Origin: Daphnia carinata
Lineage: Eukaryota > Arthropoda > Branchiopoda > Diplostraca > Daphniidae
Assembly: GCF_022539665.2 (NCBI RefSeq)
Contig: NC_081335.1
Coordinates: 1,674,001 to 1,738,000 of the forward strand
Direction of reading: 5' to 3'
DNA: 64,000 nt
In this document: positions 14,167 through 24,788 of the stretch, piece by piece
How positions within the stretch are numbered: position 1 is the stretch's first letter
Layout: the number at the start of each line of letters is the position of its first letter
The notes under the pieces: generated by a model
Told to the model about the DNA's origin: nothing
Seen by the model: only the letters and a program-made list of their open reading frames with translations
The model's database searches: none
Program-made: the position numbers and the translations under genes

Positions 14167-17049
14167 AAGTGATCGCCACAGAACATTCCGGTCGGCGGGT
14201 ATCCGGCCGCTACGCGATGATGAGCCGACGCGTTCCACTGGTGATGGAACCCGAAATAACCGCCCAGGTTGTTGACATTCAAATAGGGCGCGGCGGCCAC
14301 GCCGTACACGTTCGCGGCTGGATTGTTGTTGTTGTAGGCCATGTTGGGAACATGGCCAGCGTAGGACTGAGCTGGCTGATGAAAACTAGAAAAATGTTTG
14401 CCGTAACTATCGACCGGAGTCGAAAAGAGGTTGTGATGATGTTGTTGTTGTTGTTGTTGTTGCACTTGATGGTGGTGATCGTCTGGCGAGCCGATGTCGT
14501 CTGTCGGGGTAACGAGTCCTCCTCCGCTGCTGTACTTGAAAGAATCCGTGCCGAACGACAGCGAAAGATGATGCGGCTGTAGAAGTGCAGTTGATTGTTG
14601 CGGGCACGATCGTTCGGGACTCTCTTGTTCGGTGCCGGTCGAGCAGCCGCTGTACGGCGACAGGCTCGCTTGATCGTAGTGAGTTGAATTCGAGTACGAC
14701 GGTTGTTGCTTATTGTTGTTGGCAGCCGTTTTGACATTGCGACTAGTCAGCGGCTCGGGCAAGTCGATTAGGGTTGCCGTCTCTTGGGCATCGCCGTAGG
14801 ATCCAGGTGTCGGGTCCGAGGAGGACAGGTGACTGGCCAGCGATGGCGAGGGGGAGCCGGCGCCACTGATTTCGTTGGCAGCTGTTCCTGCGGCGGCAGC
14901 AGACGCCGGTGGAGACGGTGAATGGGAGCTGGACGTAACGGCTGAGCAAGAGGGTGGGCTAGGTGATTTATCTCCACCGCTGCCACTGCTTTTCCCTTTT
15001 TGTTCCTTTTTGAATTTCATTCGCCGATTTTGAAACCAGATTTTGATTTGGCGCTCGGTCAGGTTGAGCAGGGTGGCCATTTCGATGCGACGAGGTCGAC
15101 ACAAGTAGCGATTGAATAGGAATTCTTTCTCCAGTTCCACCAGCTGGGCACTGGTGTACGCTGTGCGGGCCCGTTTCGCTGGTTGCTCTACAATTTAAAA
15201 CAACAAAAATTTTAGCAATTAAAAATTGTGGGATGTTTTTTTTTTGGGGGGGGGGGGGAGACTTGGCTAAAAACTAAAAAAAAATTTGATATAAAAAATT
15301 CTTTGAATGAATGTAAAACGGGGGAAGGTTTGAAAATTTTTGGATTGCGGCGGTTGCGATGTGTGGGATAAAGGGACAGACGACCGTCTTGGGAGAGAGG
15401 ATATTGTCTCTCCTTTGCAAGCGGCGAAAGAGACGCGGTGCCTGTAGACGGAAAAAGACAAAAACTGGGAGTCTAAATGGATCAAAATCCCCAATAGGAT
15501 TGGACAGGAGAAACATATATTTTTTTTTTGTATGTCTGGTACTTGAAGACTTTCTTTTTTGTGTGTATGGAGACGAAGGGCTTGCATTGGCTGCGAGAAC
15601 TGTAACATTTCTACTAGTATGTTTGTTTTGTTTTTTGTTTTATTTTTTTTCTCCTTTTATTCTCCTCTCTTGGTCGAAATGGATGAGCACGTCGATAGCT
15701 GCACCACCGTTTTCGGTTGGCGTCGATGGAAAACTACCAGACAGGCCCCACCAAGTCGGCACGAGATGGATCGAGTCTCTCTAGTGTCCGCGAGAAACAA
15801 GGGAAACAACAACACGTATGAAAAAAACAAACAAAACAAACAAAAATGATAAAGAACGAGGATCCGAATTGAATTTGGCTATTACATCATTCTTAAAAGA
15901 GACGATCTGAGAGGGAGGGGGGAGACATTGGGTTTTTGTTTGTCATATATATATTTTTTTTTTTCCCCTTCTTGTGTGTATCCGATTAGACAACTGGCGT
16001 TGGACGCAAAAAGGGGGAGCGATCTCCCTGTGAGCCAACATCGGAGGCCTAACCCTCACACATGCACCACATAACCATCAATTAATGGTTCTTTTGTATG
16101 TGCAAGACTTGCCTGTGTCTGTGACAGCACGGCTGCGTAGCGCGCACCACCGTCGCTAACACAGTGGTAGGGAGTGTTCCACCAGCAGCTTTTACTGTTG
16201 ATGCACGTTTTTTTTTTTTTTTTTTTTTTTTTAGAAATCCGCTCCATTTTCTTTGTTAGTTTGGAGAGGGGAGGGAGGTAGTTCTCTACGTACGAAAACC
16301 ACTCGTTCACTAACACGCGATCTCACATCATCCGTTACAGTTGACGATATTCCGAGTAATTAAAAAAAAAATTCTGAATATTTTACGTTTCTTTTTGAAA
16401 ACTCGAGAATGAATTCAATTTTTGTAGTTGATAAACGAACTAACGTGTAGCCATTAAAATCGAAACTAAACGTCGTCTGCTTCGTTTGATCCCTACATTT
16501 CAAAGGCCCTGTGCGTTCCATCACATTTTCTGGCGTCCACAATCGACACAAAGCTAAGCCCATGTTGTTAACAGGAGGGAAAGATAGTCATGAATGGTGT
16601 GAGATACCGTGACACATTCATTACGACCGCACAATTTGGCTAAATGAAAATCAATTTTTTTTTTTTTTACCTGGACTTGAAGAGATTGGTGGAGTGGGTT
16701 GAGGAGAGATGGGCGATGCCAGGCTCTCTGAAGACGACATCAGCTGATTAAGTCCACCACCAGCGCCGTAGTGGTGATTATTCGGCTGAGATGTGACCAA
16801 CGTGAGGCCACCGGTTTGCAAATGAAATGGGCTGCGTTTGATGGCTGCATTCGCGTTGGAAGTCTCTCTCATCCATGGGTAAATAGCGTCTTTGGCCGCC
16901 GTATTCGCCTGCGTCTGCTGCTGTCCAGTCGAAACGGCATGGTAGGAAGCTAAATATTTGAAGAGGATGTCGGTATTATTGTTAGGTACGAGCTCAGGCA
17001 GCGTCGGCCATGGATTCGTGAACATAAATGGATTAACGTCGTGATCCAT
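13752..17049 (-). CDS. Hox3: Hox3 (zen orthologue) homeodomain transcription factor, YPWM isoform
   Basis: Two coding exons on the minus strand: 17049-16671 and 15187-13752, giving 604 codons plus TAA. The intron has a clean donor (CCAG|gtaaaa) and an acceptor ending ttgtagag; the junction completes a Glu codon (G|AG). Residues about 57-60 are the hexapeptide core IYPWMRE, which in Hox proteins contacts Exd/Pbx. The homeodomain is about residues 130-189. Its stretches [33 protein letters not shown] and [15 protein letters not shown] fit Hox3 and not pb, which has RTAYTNTQLLELEKEF and [14 protein letters not shown]. The long C-terminal tail is rich in Ser/Pro, Gln, His and Asn, with a CAG/CAA-type run at 14120-14166, and ends in RLAML. 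It is a nuclear sequence-specific regulator of anterior body patterning. The start is the first ATG after the in-frame TGA at 17104; only the choice of N-terminus is uncertain. Confidence 0.93.
15188..16670 (-). other. Hox3 intron
   Basis: 1483-nt intron between the YPWM exon and the homeodomain exon, with donor gtaaaa and acceptor ttgtagag. It contains poly-T/G tracts and no supported coding sequence. A motif catcaattaatgg near 16076-16088 resembles a homeodomain site. Confidence 0.85.
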
Positions 17050-17103
17050 GTCGAGCAATTTTTCTTTTTTGGGGGAGGGTTGCAAACTATCCAGGATGTG
17101 ATT

Positions 17104-17106
17104 TCA
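17104..17106 (-). other. In-frame TGA separating the two Hox3 N-terminal open segments
   Basis: On the minus strand the frame from ATG 17862 stays open to a TGA at 17106-17104. The same frame then continues open through the YPWM exon to 16671. The TGA follows directly after gtttcag, a good acceptor. The stop is therefore either an alternative-exon boundary, a readthrough stop, or an allele or assembly difference. Confidence 0.7.
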
Positions 17107-17276
17107 CTGAAACCACATGATGCACTGACAAGAAGTGATCGATTGTCCTGGTATCAGCTGGTTAATCAGACTAAACACACACTCTGGCGTCGATAATTGG
17201 ACACAGGTGTCAACGACCAAACGAGGCGACACCTGTCTGCAATAATCGAGGCCGCTCTTATTGACAAGACGCTTAC

Positions 17277-17862
17277 CGGTGACGCTATTGTTGTCCTGCG
17301 GTGACGACAGTTCGTCGGCCACGACCGTGTTGGCGGCGAAGTGATGCACCGTGCTCGTACCGCTTGTGGCCTGATGATGCACTTGTCCCATGTGATGCTG
17401 CTGCATTGGATGGTACGCGTTTGATGACGAATAAGAATCACTTGATTGTTGCTGAATGGCCACTGACACGGGTGAATTGACGGCCATTTGCATGGCGCAC
17501 GTTGGACGACTGTTGTTGTTGTAATTTTGATGTTGTTGGTGGTGCGCGTTGACGACAATGTCGACACCGGAACAGCACTCTTGCTCGTAATAGCCGCAAT
17601 CGGGACTGTCGTATCCGTACACGGCACTACTTCCGTTGGTCATGGCGTCGCTGTGACTGGCAACTGTTGATTGAGGATAGTTGTGCTGACTAGCTAAATA
17701 CGAAGAAGCTGGATGTTGTTGTTGTTGTTGGTGGTGCTGTTGCGGTCCGGAGTGGAGCGGAGCAGGACCGATCAGGAAGGCTTTGTGATGCAGACTGGTC
17801 ACCTCTGGCGGCTCTGGGTGACCTAGGTTCACTTGCTGTTGTTGTTGGTACTGTTCCGTCAT
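17277..17862 (-). CDS. Hox3: Alternative N-terminal coding exon of Hox3 (Gln/His-rich, no hexapeptide)
   Basis: Open exon starting at ATG 17862 (MTEQYQQQQQ), 195 codons plus one base. It is rich in Gln, His, Ser and Asn, with a segment YGYDSPDCGYYEQECC, typical of Hox N-terminal regions. It ends at a strong donor, CACCG|gtaagc, after 17277. The exon ends in phase 1 with G, the same as the YPWM exon, so it can splice straight to the homeodomain exon at 15187 (G|AG = Glu) and give a 673-residue Hox3 lacking YPWM. Splicing instead to the acceptor at 17107 (gtttcag) makes a short frame that stops within seven codons. A CT-rich tract ending ccaaag sits directly before the ATG and could be an acceptor from a further 5' exon; a donor candidate AGAG|gtaaga lies at about 19812. 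No independent gene of this kind is recognised. Exon status is inferred from composition, frame and splice site. Confidence 0.6.
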
Positions 17863-20800
17863 TCTTTGGAAGAGTTTGTAGGAGATTTTGGAGACAGTGG
17901 GGTGGTTGGGATCGATGAGTGGGGTGAGGAGGTCACGATCGAGACAATAGTCCCATGCAGAGTTGGATACACAACACAAGCGCCAGATCCCAAAAAAAAA
18001 GGGAAAACGAGGACCCAATCAGATGTGCAGATCGTGCCCACCCAACAACAAGCCGATGGTCAGCAACTCCTCCCACTGCTGGATTTCCAGGGAGCTGGAC
18101 TGTTGGGTGCTGCTATCTCAAATGGCGAGGGTTGAGGGTACACAACGAGAGGGGTGACGGGCAAAATGAAGGCTGTCAATAAAAAAGAAAGAAAAAAAAA
18201 TGAAGAACGCACGCGTATAAGTCTTTATACAGTGTCTACACGAAATTTTGCAGGTCATTTCAGGTCAGATTGGGTTGGAGGTCAATTGCTATATCCCTGT
18301 CGTGTCTATTGCAGCACTAAGTACTTGCTAAATCAATTGGAATGACATCATTGGAAAAGCTCATCATAAATCAATTAGCCCCCTCTTTTCCCAGTATACA
18401 CCGATCCGAGAAGACGTTTAAAATAACAAGCAGATTGTTTAAAATGTTGGAAGGTTTTTAATCATTTTCTCTTTCTCCCTTTTCCGTTTTTTTTTTTTTT
18501 TTTTGTTTTTTACCGTTTTGGTTGGATTACGTTACAGCGAGGGGGAAATCGAAGGTGAGGTTCGGAATGTCTTATATCGATTAATAACACCACGAATGCA
18601 AATGTATTTCCAACTGGAACTTTCCAGAAAACTACATTCGCCGAAGACACCAAGGTTGCTCTCTTATTGTATTGGAGCTGACCATTTGCTAATTTGCTAG
18701 ATTTTCTTTTCTTTTTTTTTTTTTTTAAATAACCAAATCATGTCGGCTATCAAAAGATGGGATTCCATTTCTCCGAGGAATTGGCCAAATATTTTTGTGG
18801 CATTTCGTATTTTTCTTTTTGTTTCTTTTATTTTCCGTCTTCAAATGGAAAGACCAACGTATGTGTGTGCGCGCAAGTCAACGATTGTGTTCAGGGGGTT
18901 GTATATTTTCTTGGGTGCCTTGTCCGAGTGACAGCACGAGACTCTGCATTTTTTTTTTTTTTCTATTTTTGTGTTTTTACTTTCTGTCGCTCTCTCCTCT
19001 TAGCGAAATATCATGGCGAATGGCAATCTGAAAAAAGGATCTTTTGACTTTTCATATTGGGGAGGGTCTCGATCTAATTATCAAAGTAAAACAGCGCCCA
19101 AAAGATCCTCTTCAAAGGGACGAGTTGGGTAGGAAAAAATAGTGGGGGGAGATTCAAATTGCTGCCGACGACGGGTTCATACGTTTGATTTTGAGTGTCT
19201 CATCTTTTTACAGCCACTGACGAAAAAAAAAAATAAAGGATCCATCTATACAACATATAGGGGAGGTCCAGACGTACGCGACGACCAGAGGTCTTGTCCC
19301 TCCACCCCCCCCCCCCCCCCCCAAAAAAAAAAAAAAGTAGAATAAAAAAAGGCAACAAACGTGTCGGCTACCGATTCCTGTGATGTTGGAACCCACCCAA
19401 AGACATTTTTTTTTTAAGAAATCGAAGACGAGGGTAAAAAAAAAAGGAAAACAAAAAATTTGGGAATGCTTTTATCTTTAATGGAAAAAAGGGGCCGAAT
19501 GCGCCAACCGCAACCCCCTTTAGTCGTATATGACAAATCCCTCGAGTTTGCATTTTCGTTTGTACCATTTTTTTTTTTTTTTTTTTGTTCTTTCATCGGC
19601 GGGACTTGTGTCGCAAAAAAAAAAAAAAAAAAGAGCCACTTGCGTTGGAGGAGGGATCCTTCTTTTCTTTCGTCTCTCGTGCCAATAGACGAAGTTGCCG
19701 CCGCCGATATCGGTATAGCCTTTTGCAGATATTTTTTTGTTTTATTCCTGTGTGTCGGAATTCATCTACCGACTGATATCCCCAAGTGAATCAAGACGTT
19801 CTGTTTTCTTACCTCTCTGTGTTTGATTTTGAGCTTTTGCTGTATAGGCTTCTAGAGGATCGTCCTACCATTTTTGTTTCGAAATGGGGACGTAGTAATC
19901 GTCAGAGTAGACGTGCGTTACGGAGACGCTGTATTTCTCTATTGCCAAATGTTGAAATTTGAGAATGAATGAACGTTTTTGTGGGATTACAACAAGAATG
20001 AAGTTGATCTTAATTTTGCGTCTTGGCTTTCTCTTGTTTTCTGCATTCCTCAACTTTGTTTTATGGAGAAAATTGCTCGATTTTTGTGTTCTCGAAAAAG
20101 AAAACGTGGAGGATGTCACGATGTCGATGACGTTCACCCTGAATTAACAACGAGAAACCAACCAATTTCAGTAGAACAACGCCGTTCAAGCGCTTCACTC
20201 TCGACTCTCATTTCTCTTGTTAAATAATTGACCCTAATGTGTACCTAGCGGCGAATAGGTGACGGATGTCAACGCAAGGACAACCGGTCAGTTTTCGAAT
20301 GATCTCGGGCTGATTTTTTTTTTTGTTAACCCCCCTCTTCCCGAAGTCCTCCTATATCAACTCGTCCGTGAGCTAAGTTGGACTTTACCTAGTAGTTTAA
20401 ACGCGGTCAGTTTCTAATTCGTTGGTAATCCTTTTTCTTGTTCGTCTCTTATAGTTTTCGTTATTATCGCCATTTCTTTTTATCCTGTTAAAAATCTGTT
20501 TGGCCCGCTAGCGTGATGGATATCTTCCGTGACAGTATTCGTGTTTGCCCGTAGGCCCGTGTGCGCCCCTGTCTTTGCTGTTGTACGTGTGTGTTTTGTT
20601 TCGGTTTCACATTTGTGGCTCGGTTGCGGTGCTGTTGCGAAATCTTCTCTACCCTTCCATCTATTCACGTTGTTATCCACCTGAAATCGACCGCCCACTC
20701 TAATCACTATATAGACAACGCCGCGTTCTACCTATAACAAACCATGTGTTTTGATTTAATGATGGAGCTGCAACCTTATCAGTCAGGGGGGAGAAAAAAA

Positions 20801-23800
20801 AAGTCTAGTAAAACGTTGATTCGTTTCTCCCATGTTTGATGCGAATAAAAAAAAAAAATGCGTAGGATCTTCGACAGACGAGCCAACACCCACGGCCAAT
20901 TATTTTGGCAAGACACGACCGCCCAAATGTTTCTGTTGTCCAGTTCTAGACGGGGGAAAAAAAAAAATGTTCTCTTTTCGGGGCATGATGCTGTCCATCA
21001 GATATGGATATTCCGCATCAGTTTAAGGTGGGTCAGGACGAGAGTTTGGAAGGCGGAGCTTTTTATTCTTTCTTTCCTTCACAACGGTTTAAGGCTCGCG
21101 CTCTCGAAGCAGAAAATCGACTTGAGAAAAGATCTCGATTTCAAGCAGCAGCTCGTCGTTAATTAGCGCCTTGGTCTTGTGAAGACGATAATGATGATGA
21201 ATATGCGCGCGCCTCGTCTCTTTTCTCCGTTTCTTTCTTCCATTTCCACGGAAGCCTGTCCTTTTTTTTTTTACACGGTACACACGCACTGGCTATTTTT
21301 ACAGTTTCGCGAAAGAGGCTCTAACACGACCAAACGTCGAGAAGTCATGTCTACAGAGACCTACGCAGTGAATTTTCGTGCCATTTTTTCTTCACGCTTT
21401 GCGAGTTTTGACCGTAGGACCTGGCGTTGATCAGAGCTATTATCGAACCTGTTATGTTTCGCTCAGAGCAACAAAAGACAGAAGGGTCGCGAAATATCAG
21501 ATTGATGGAGCTGTGACGCGCAAAGGATCCGGGTTGGCGATAGGTCTTCGGTGGCCAAATATCACGCTGATATCTATTGTACTTGAAGGAGGGGGAGGGG
21601 ACGTAGGAGGATGAGCGACACGCATAGAGCAGACGACTTGACATTTTGATGGATGGCCTGTATATATGCGCGGCCCGTGCGTTAACTCGATCCTATAGAT
21701 TGGGGAGAGCAAAGTAGTCCCTTCTATGCGGAGACCACCGCCACCTCGAAAATCGCTTACTAATCTTTGATTTTCGAGTCGCCTTTTTGCTCGGCCAACC
21801 GAATATGCTGGTTTGTCAAAATCGTTATTGTTGTCGCCGAGGTCAAGCGAAGCAAATGGCTGCTCTATATGCGGAGTCCACTTGTTTAATATTTGGCCAA
21901 AATTGTACTACTTTTTGAATGGCTGAAATTTAGCGCTGCATGGGGATTGATGAAGACATCTGTACAGTTAGTTGCAGCAGCAGCAGCAGCCACTTTGAAC
22001 CCCTCAGCAAAAATGAAAATAAAAGTTCTAAATATGTCCAGTCTGATGGAACGCGCGTTTGAGCTGAATGTAGAGCCTTTCTTTGTCGGGGGAAACGCGT
22101 TCAATCATTGTCGTACACCGAAAACAAACAACCACATGCTGATATTCAAAGGAGAAGCGATCAACTGGCTGAGAGCGATGGAATCAGATTGATTTTTCGA
22201 TCTGATTTTTATTTATTTATTTATTTTTTTTTTTTTTCGTTATCTTTGTTGGATATTATTTTTACTTGTTGCTCCGGTTCTGAAACTGAATTTGCATTTT
22301 GTTAAACCCCTTTGTCTCGCTGCGTTCGGTTATTTGCTTTTTTGTTGTCTTGATTAACGAAAAACACACGTTTTGTTTTGACTATAGTTGAGGCATCAAA
22401 AGTGATTGAAGTCTTCTGATCGAATTTGAATTAGCGTAAAATTTGCATCTTTCATTGCCCTGCGGACCAGTTGCCAGTGGCTAGCCACAAGTCGAAGCAA
22501 GATGGTTGGAATAGATTAGGAAAAGGAGATGACCAAAATGGGGAAAAGTAAAAAAAAAAAAAAATCATAATAATAAAACAAAAATAGAAAGAGCATTCGT
22601 AATGTCCAGCTGACTGGAAATAAACAAGAAATGCCTGTCTGAGGTTTGATGAAAAGTGGTGGCAACAGCAGAAAGAACCGATCAGAGGCGTAAAGGTTAT
22701 ACAAACGCAATCCGATTGCCGTTTCTTTTGTGTTTGTCTTTTATCTTCAAACGTTAACGAAAAGGTGTTTAAAAGATAAATAAATAAAAGACAAAAAGAA
22801 ACAATGGCTCACCGGGAGATCGGACTCTCTCGGCTATTTCTAAAGAGCGGAAGATTTGACGGTCATTTTTTTTTTTTTTTTTAATCATTTTCTGAACTGG
22901 GAATTTTATACAAAAGTAAACTTGTGTATGCACCGTAAAAGAAAAGAAAAACCAGCGTACAACGATTGACGCGCATTAATCTCCATCAAACGTCACAGAG
23001 CGACCGAGGCTCTTGTTTGAGTCGTACATACAACACGCAAACTCCCGAAGAAAATTCTTTCGATACGAATGATAGAATGGAAGACCGTAAATTGATGTGA
23101 TGCGAAGGAATTTTCTGCGTGACGCTCTCGCTATTGTATTCCTTTTTGATTTGCTTTGGTCAACAATGATGATCTCGTTTGTCGTGAACAGTTATATTCT
23201 CTTTTTTTGGGGTAGGATAGGCTGCTAGTGTGGAGCCAGCGAAAGGTGTACGTCCTTGTAATTTTTGTTATCAATTTCTGAAACGACTATTCAGTGTTAA
23301 TCGCGGGACGAATTGGGAATGGTTTCGGCTGGACTGCCGTTGGCGGCAGTGATCTCTTAAACAAATATTCTTAAAATTTGTGTGCAATGATTTTGATACT
23401 TTTCTACGCGGTCAATACGTGGAGCGATTCACAGGGCAAATCTAACGAATGACGATCATGGTGCCGTTAGAAAGAGGGTGTGGAGGGTTGGGAGCGAACG
23501 TTTGCCACATGCTAATTGGCGGTAGTCTTTGAATTTATTAGCACGGCACGCTGAAGTACGCCAGGGAACCGAAGCTGTCCTTTTGCAACGTAGGATTTTT
23601 ACTGGCATAGTACGCTAGTCCATGATTTCTGTTTGTTTTTTGTTTGTACATGGTAGCAAGCCATTTTTATTCTTTTTATTTTGTTGGCTAGTGTTAATTA
23701 GCGGCTTTGTTCTGTTTTGCAAATGAAACAAACGTGGGCGATAGTTTTTCTTTACTGATATCGTGTTTCATTTTGAGCATATTCAATATTTCTAGTCTTC

Positions 23801-23838
23801 CATACTAACGTACATTCTTGTTTTTCTTTTCGTTTCAG
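17863..23838. other. Upstream region of Hox3
   Basis: No supported gene apart from the weak small ORF at 20063. The first 150 bases are C-rich and open in frame with the Hox3 Gln-rich exon, so they may be 5' UTR, intron end or further coding sequence. A minus-strand donor, AGAG|gtaaga, at about 19812 could end a Hox3 leader exon. A G/C-run plus poly-A lies at 19306-19336. Confidence 0.5.
20063..20227 (+). CDS. Small ORF candidate, 54 codons
   Basis: ATG 20063 to TAA 20227, predicted peptide MEKIARFLCSRKRKRGG and onward, Ser-rich at the end. The surrounding 250 bases have no long homopolymers, unlike most of the intergenic DNA. No family recognised and no splice sites needed. It lies 2.2 kb upstream of the Hox3 N-terminal exon on the opposite strand. 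Likely chance unless conserved. Confidence 0.13.
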   Translation: MEKIARFLCSRKRKRGGCHDVDDVHPELTTRNQPISVEQRRSSASLSTLISLVK

Positions 23839-23880
23839 ATGGAAGTCTTCGACTCGACCACGAGATGGCAGCGGCTACCG
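23839..23880 (+). ncRNA. Putative exon B of a plus-strand antisense transcript
   Basis: A 42-nt segment with acceptor tttttcttttcgtttcag and donor ACCG|gtaagt after 23880. The donor hexamer is the same as that of exon A. Its length is a multiple of three and, entered in phase 1 from exon A, it is open (DGSLRLDHEMAAAT). It lies between Hox3 and mir-993 on the mir-993 strand. Function unknown. Confidence 0.45.
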
Positions 23881-24745
23881 GTAAGTCAAAAACCGTTTTT
23901 TTACAGTTATTTCGATTGTTGTTTGCGCCTTCGCCGTTTACTCTTATGCCGGTCATAGATGCAAGGGAAACAACTTTCTGTACTAGTTGTTAGCTAACGA
24001 GCGTTTTATGCGATGGTGAGGTGATTTTGATCGATTTTATTTTACGTGGTGATAGGATACTCTGTCAGTTTGTCGCTTCATTTTTCTTCCACGAAAACCA
24101 AAAACAGAAATGCCTACTTGACAGTTGCGGTTAACATTTTTTTTTTTTTTGCTTTCGAAATTCCCGGGAACTTTTATCTATTTTTAAAGGTAGCGCTGCC
24201 ATCTTGCGGTAGATTTAGCAACGATCTGAACATTACTTTTACAAACGGGAAATTTCCCCATGCATAAACGAACTAAAGCGAGCAATCGGTTTGTTTGTTT
24301 TGTTTTTTCTGTTTTTTTCTTTCATGTTTTTTTTTTCGATTTTTTCAATTTTTTCAACTTCATTTGCCGGTGAAGTCAGTTTTGGCGTTTAAACTGGTTT
24401 TTGAACTCTTGGGGATGTGACATTGTGTGAACCGGAACATTGTGGCTCTCACCGTGTGCATGAAAATATTTGTTTTTTAAAACACCTAGCCTTTTCGTCA
24501 TTAGGTCTGTTGTTACTTGACGTACTCTACACAGTTTCGATCATCGTTCCAGCCAATATGCAAACATGGCATTTAGAATGCAAGGGAAAGATGACTGTGC
24601 GAGACGTTGGTTTTTCTCAAAAACTTTGATTTCTTCAACTTGTTGTGCTTGATGAAGTGTTGAAGATTTCTTGTTGCGCACCTTATTTTCAAGTCGGTTG
24701 GGCTCGATGCAGTTCCAGGAAAAATGATTTCCTACTATTGTCGGC

Positions 24746-24747
<2 letters not shown>

Positions 24748-24787
<40 letters not shown>
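24748..24787. repeat. 40-base poly-T tract
   Basis: The longest homopolymer I found in the window; representative of dozens of A/T tracts over 12 bases in the noncoding DNA. Confidence 0.95.
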
Positions 24788-24788
<1 letters not shown>

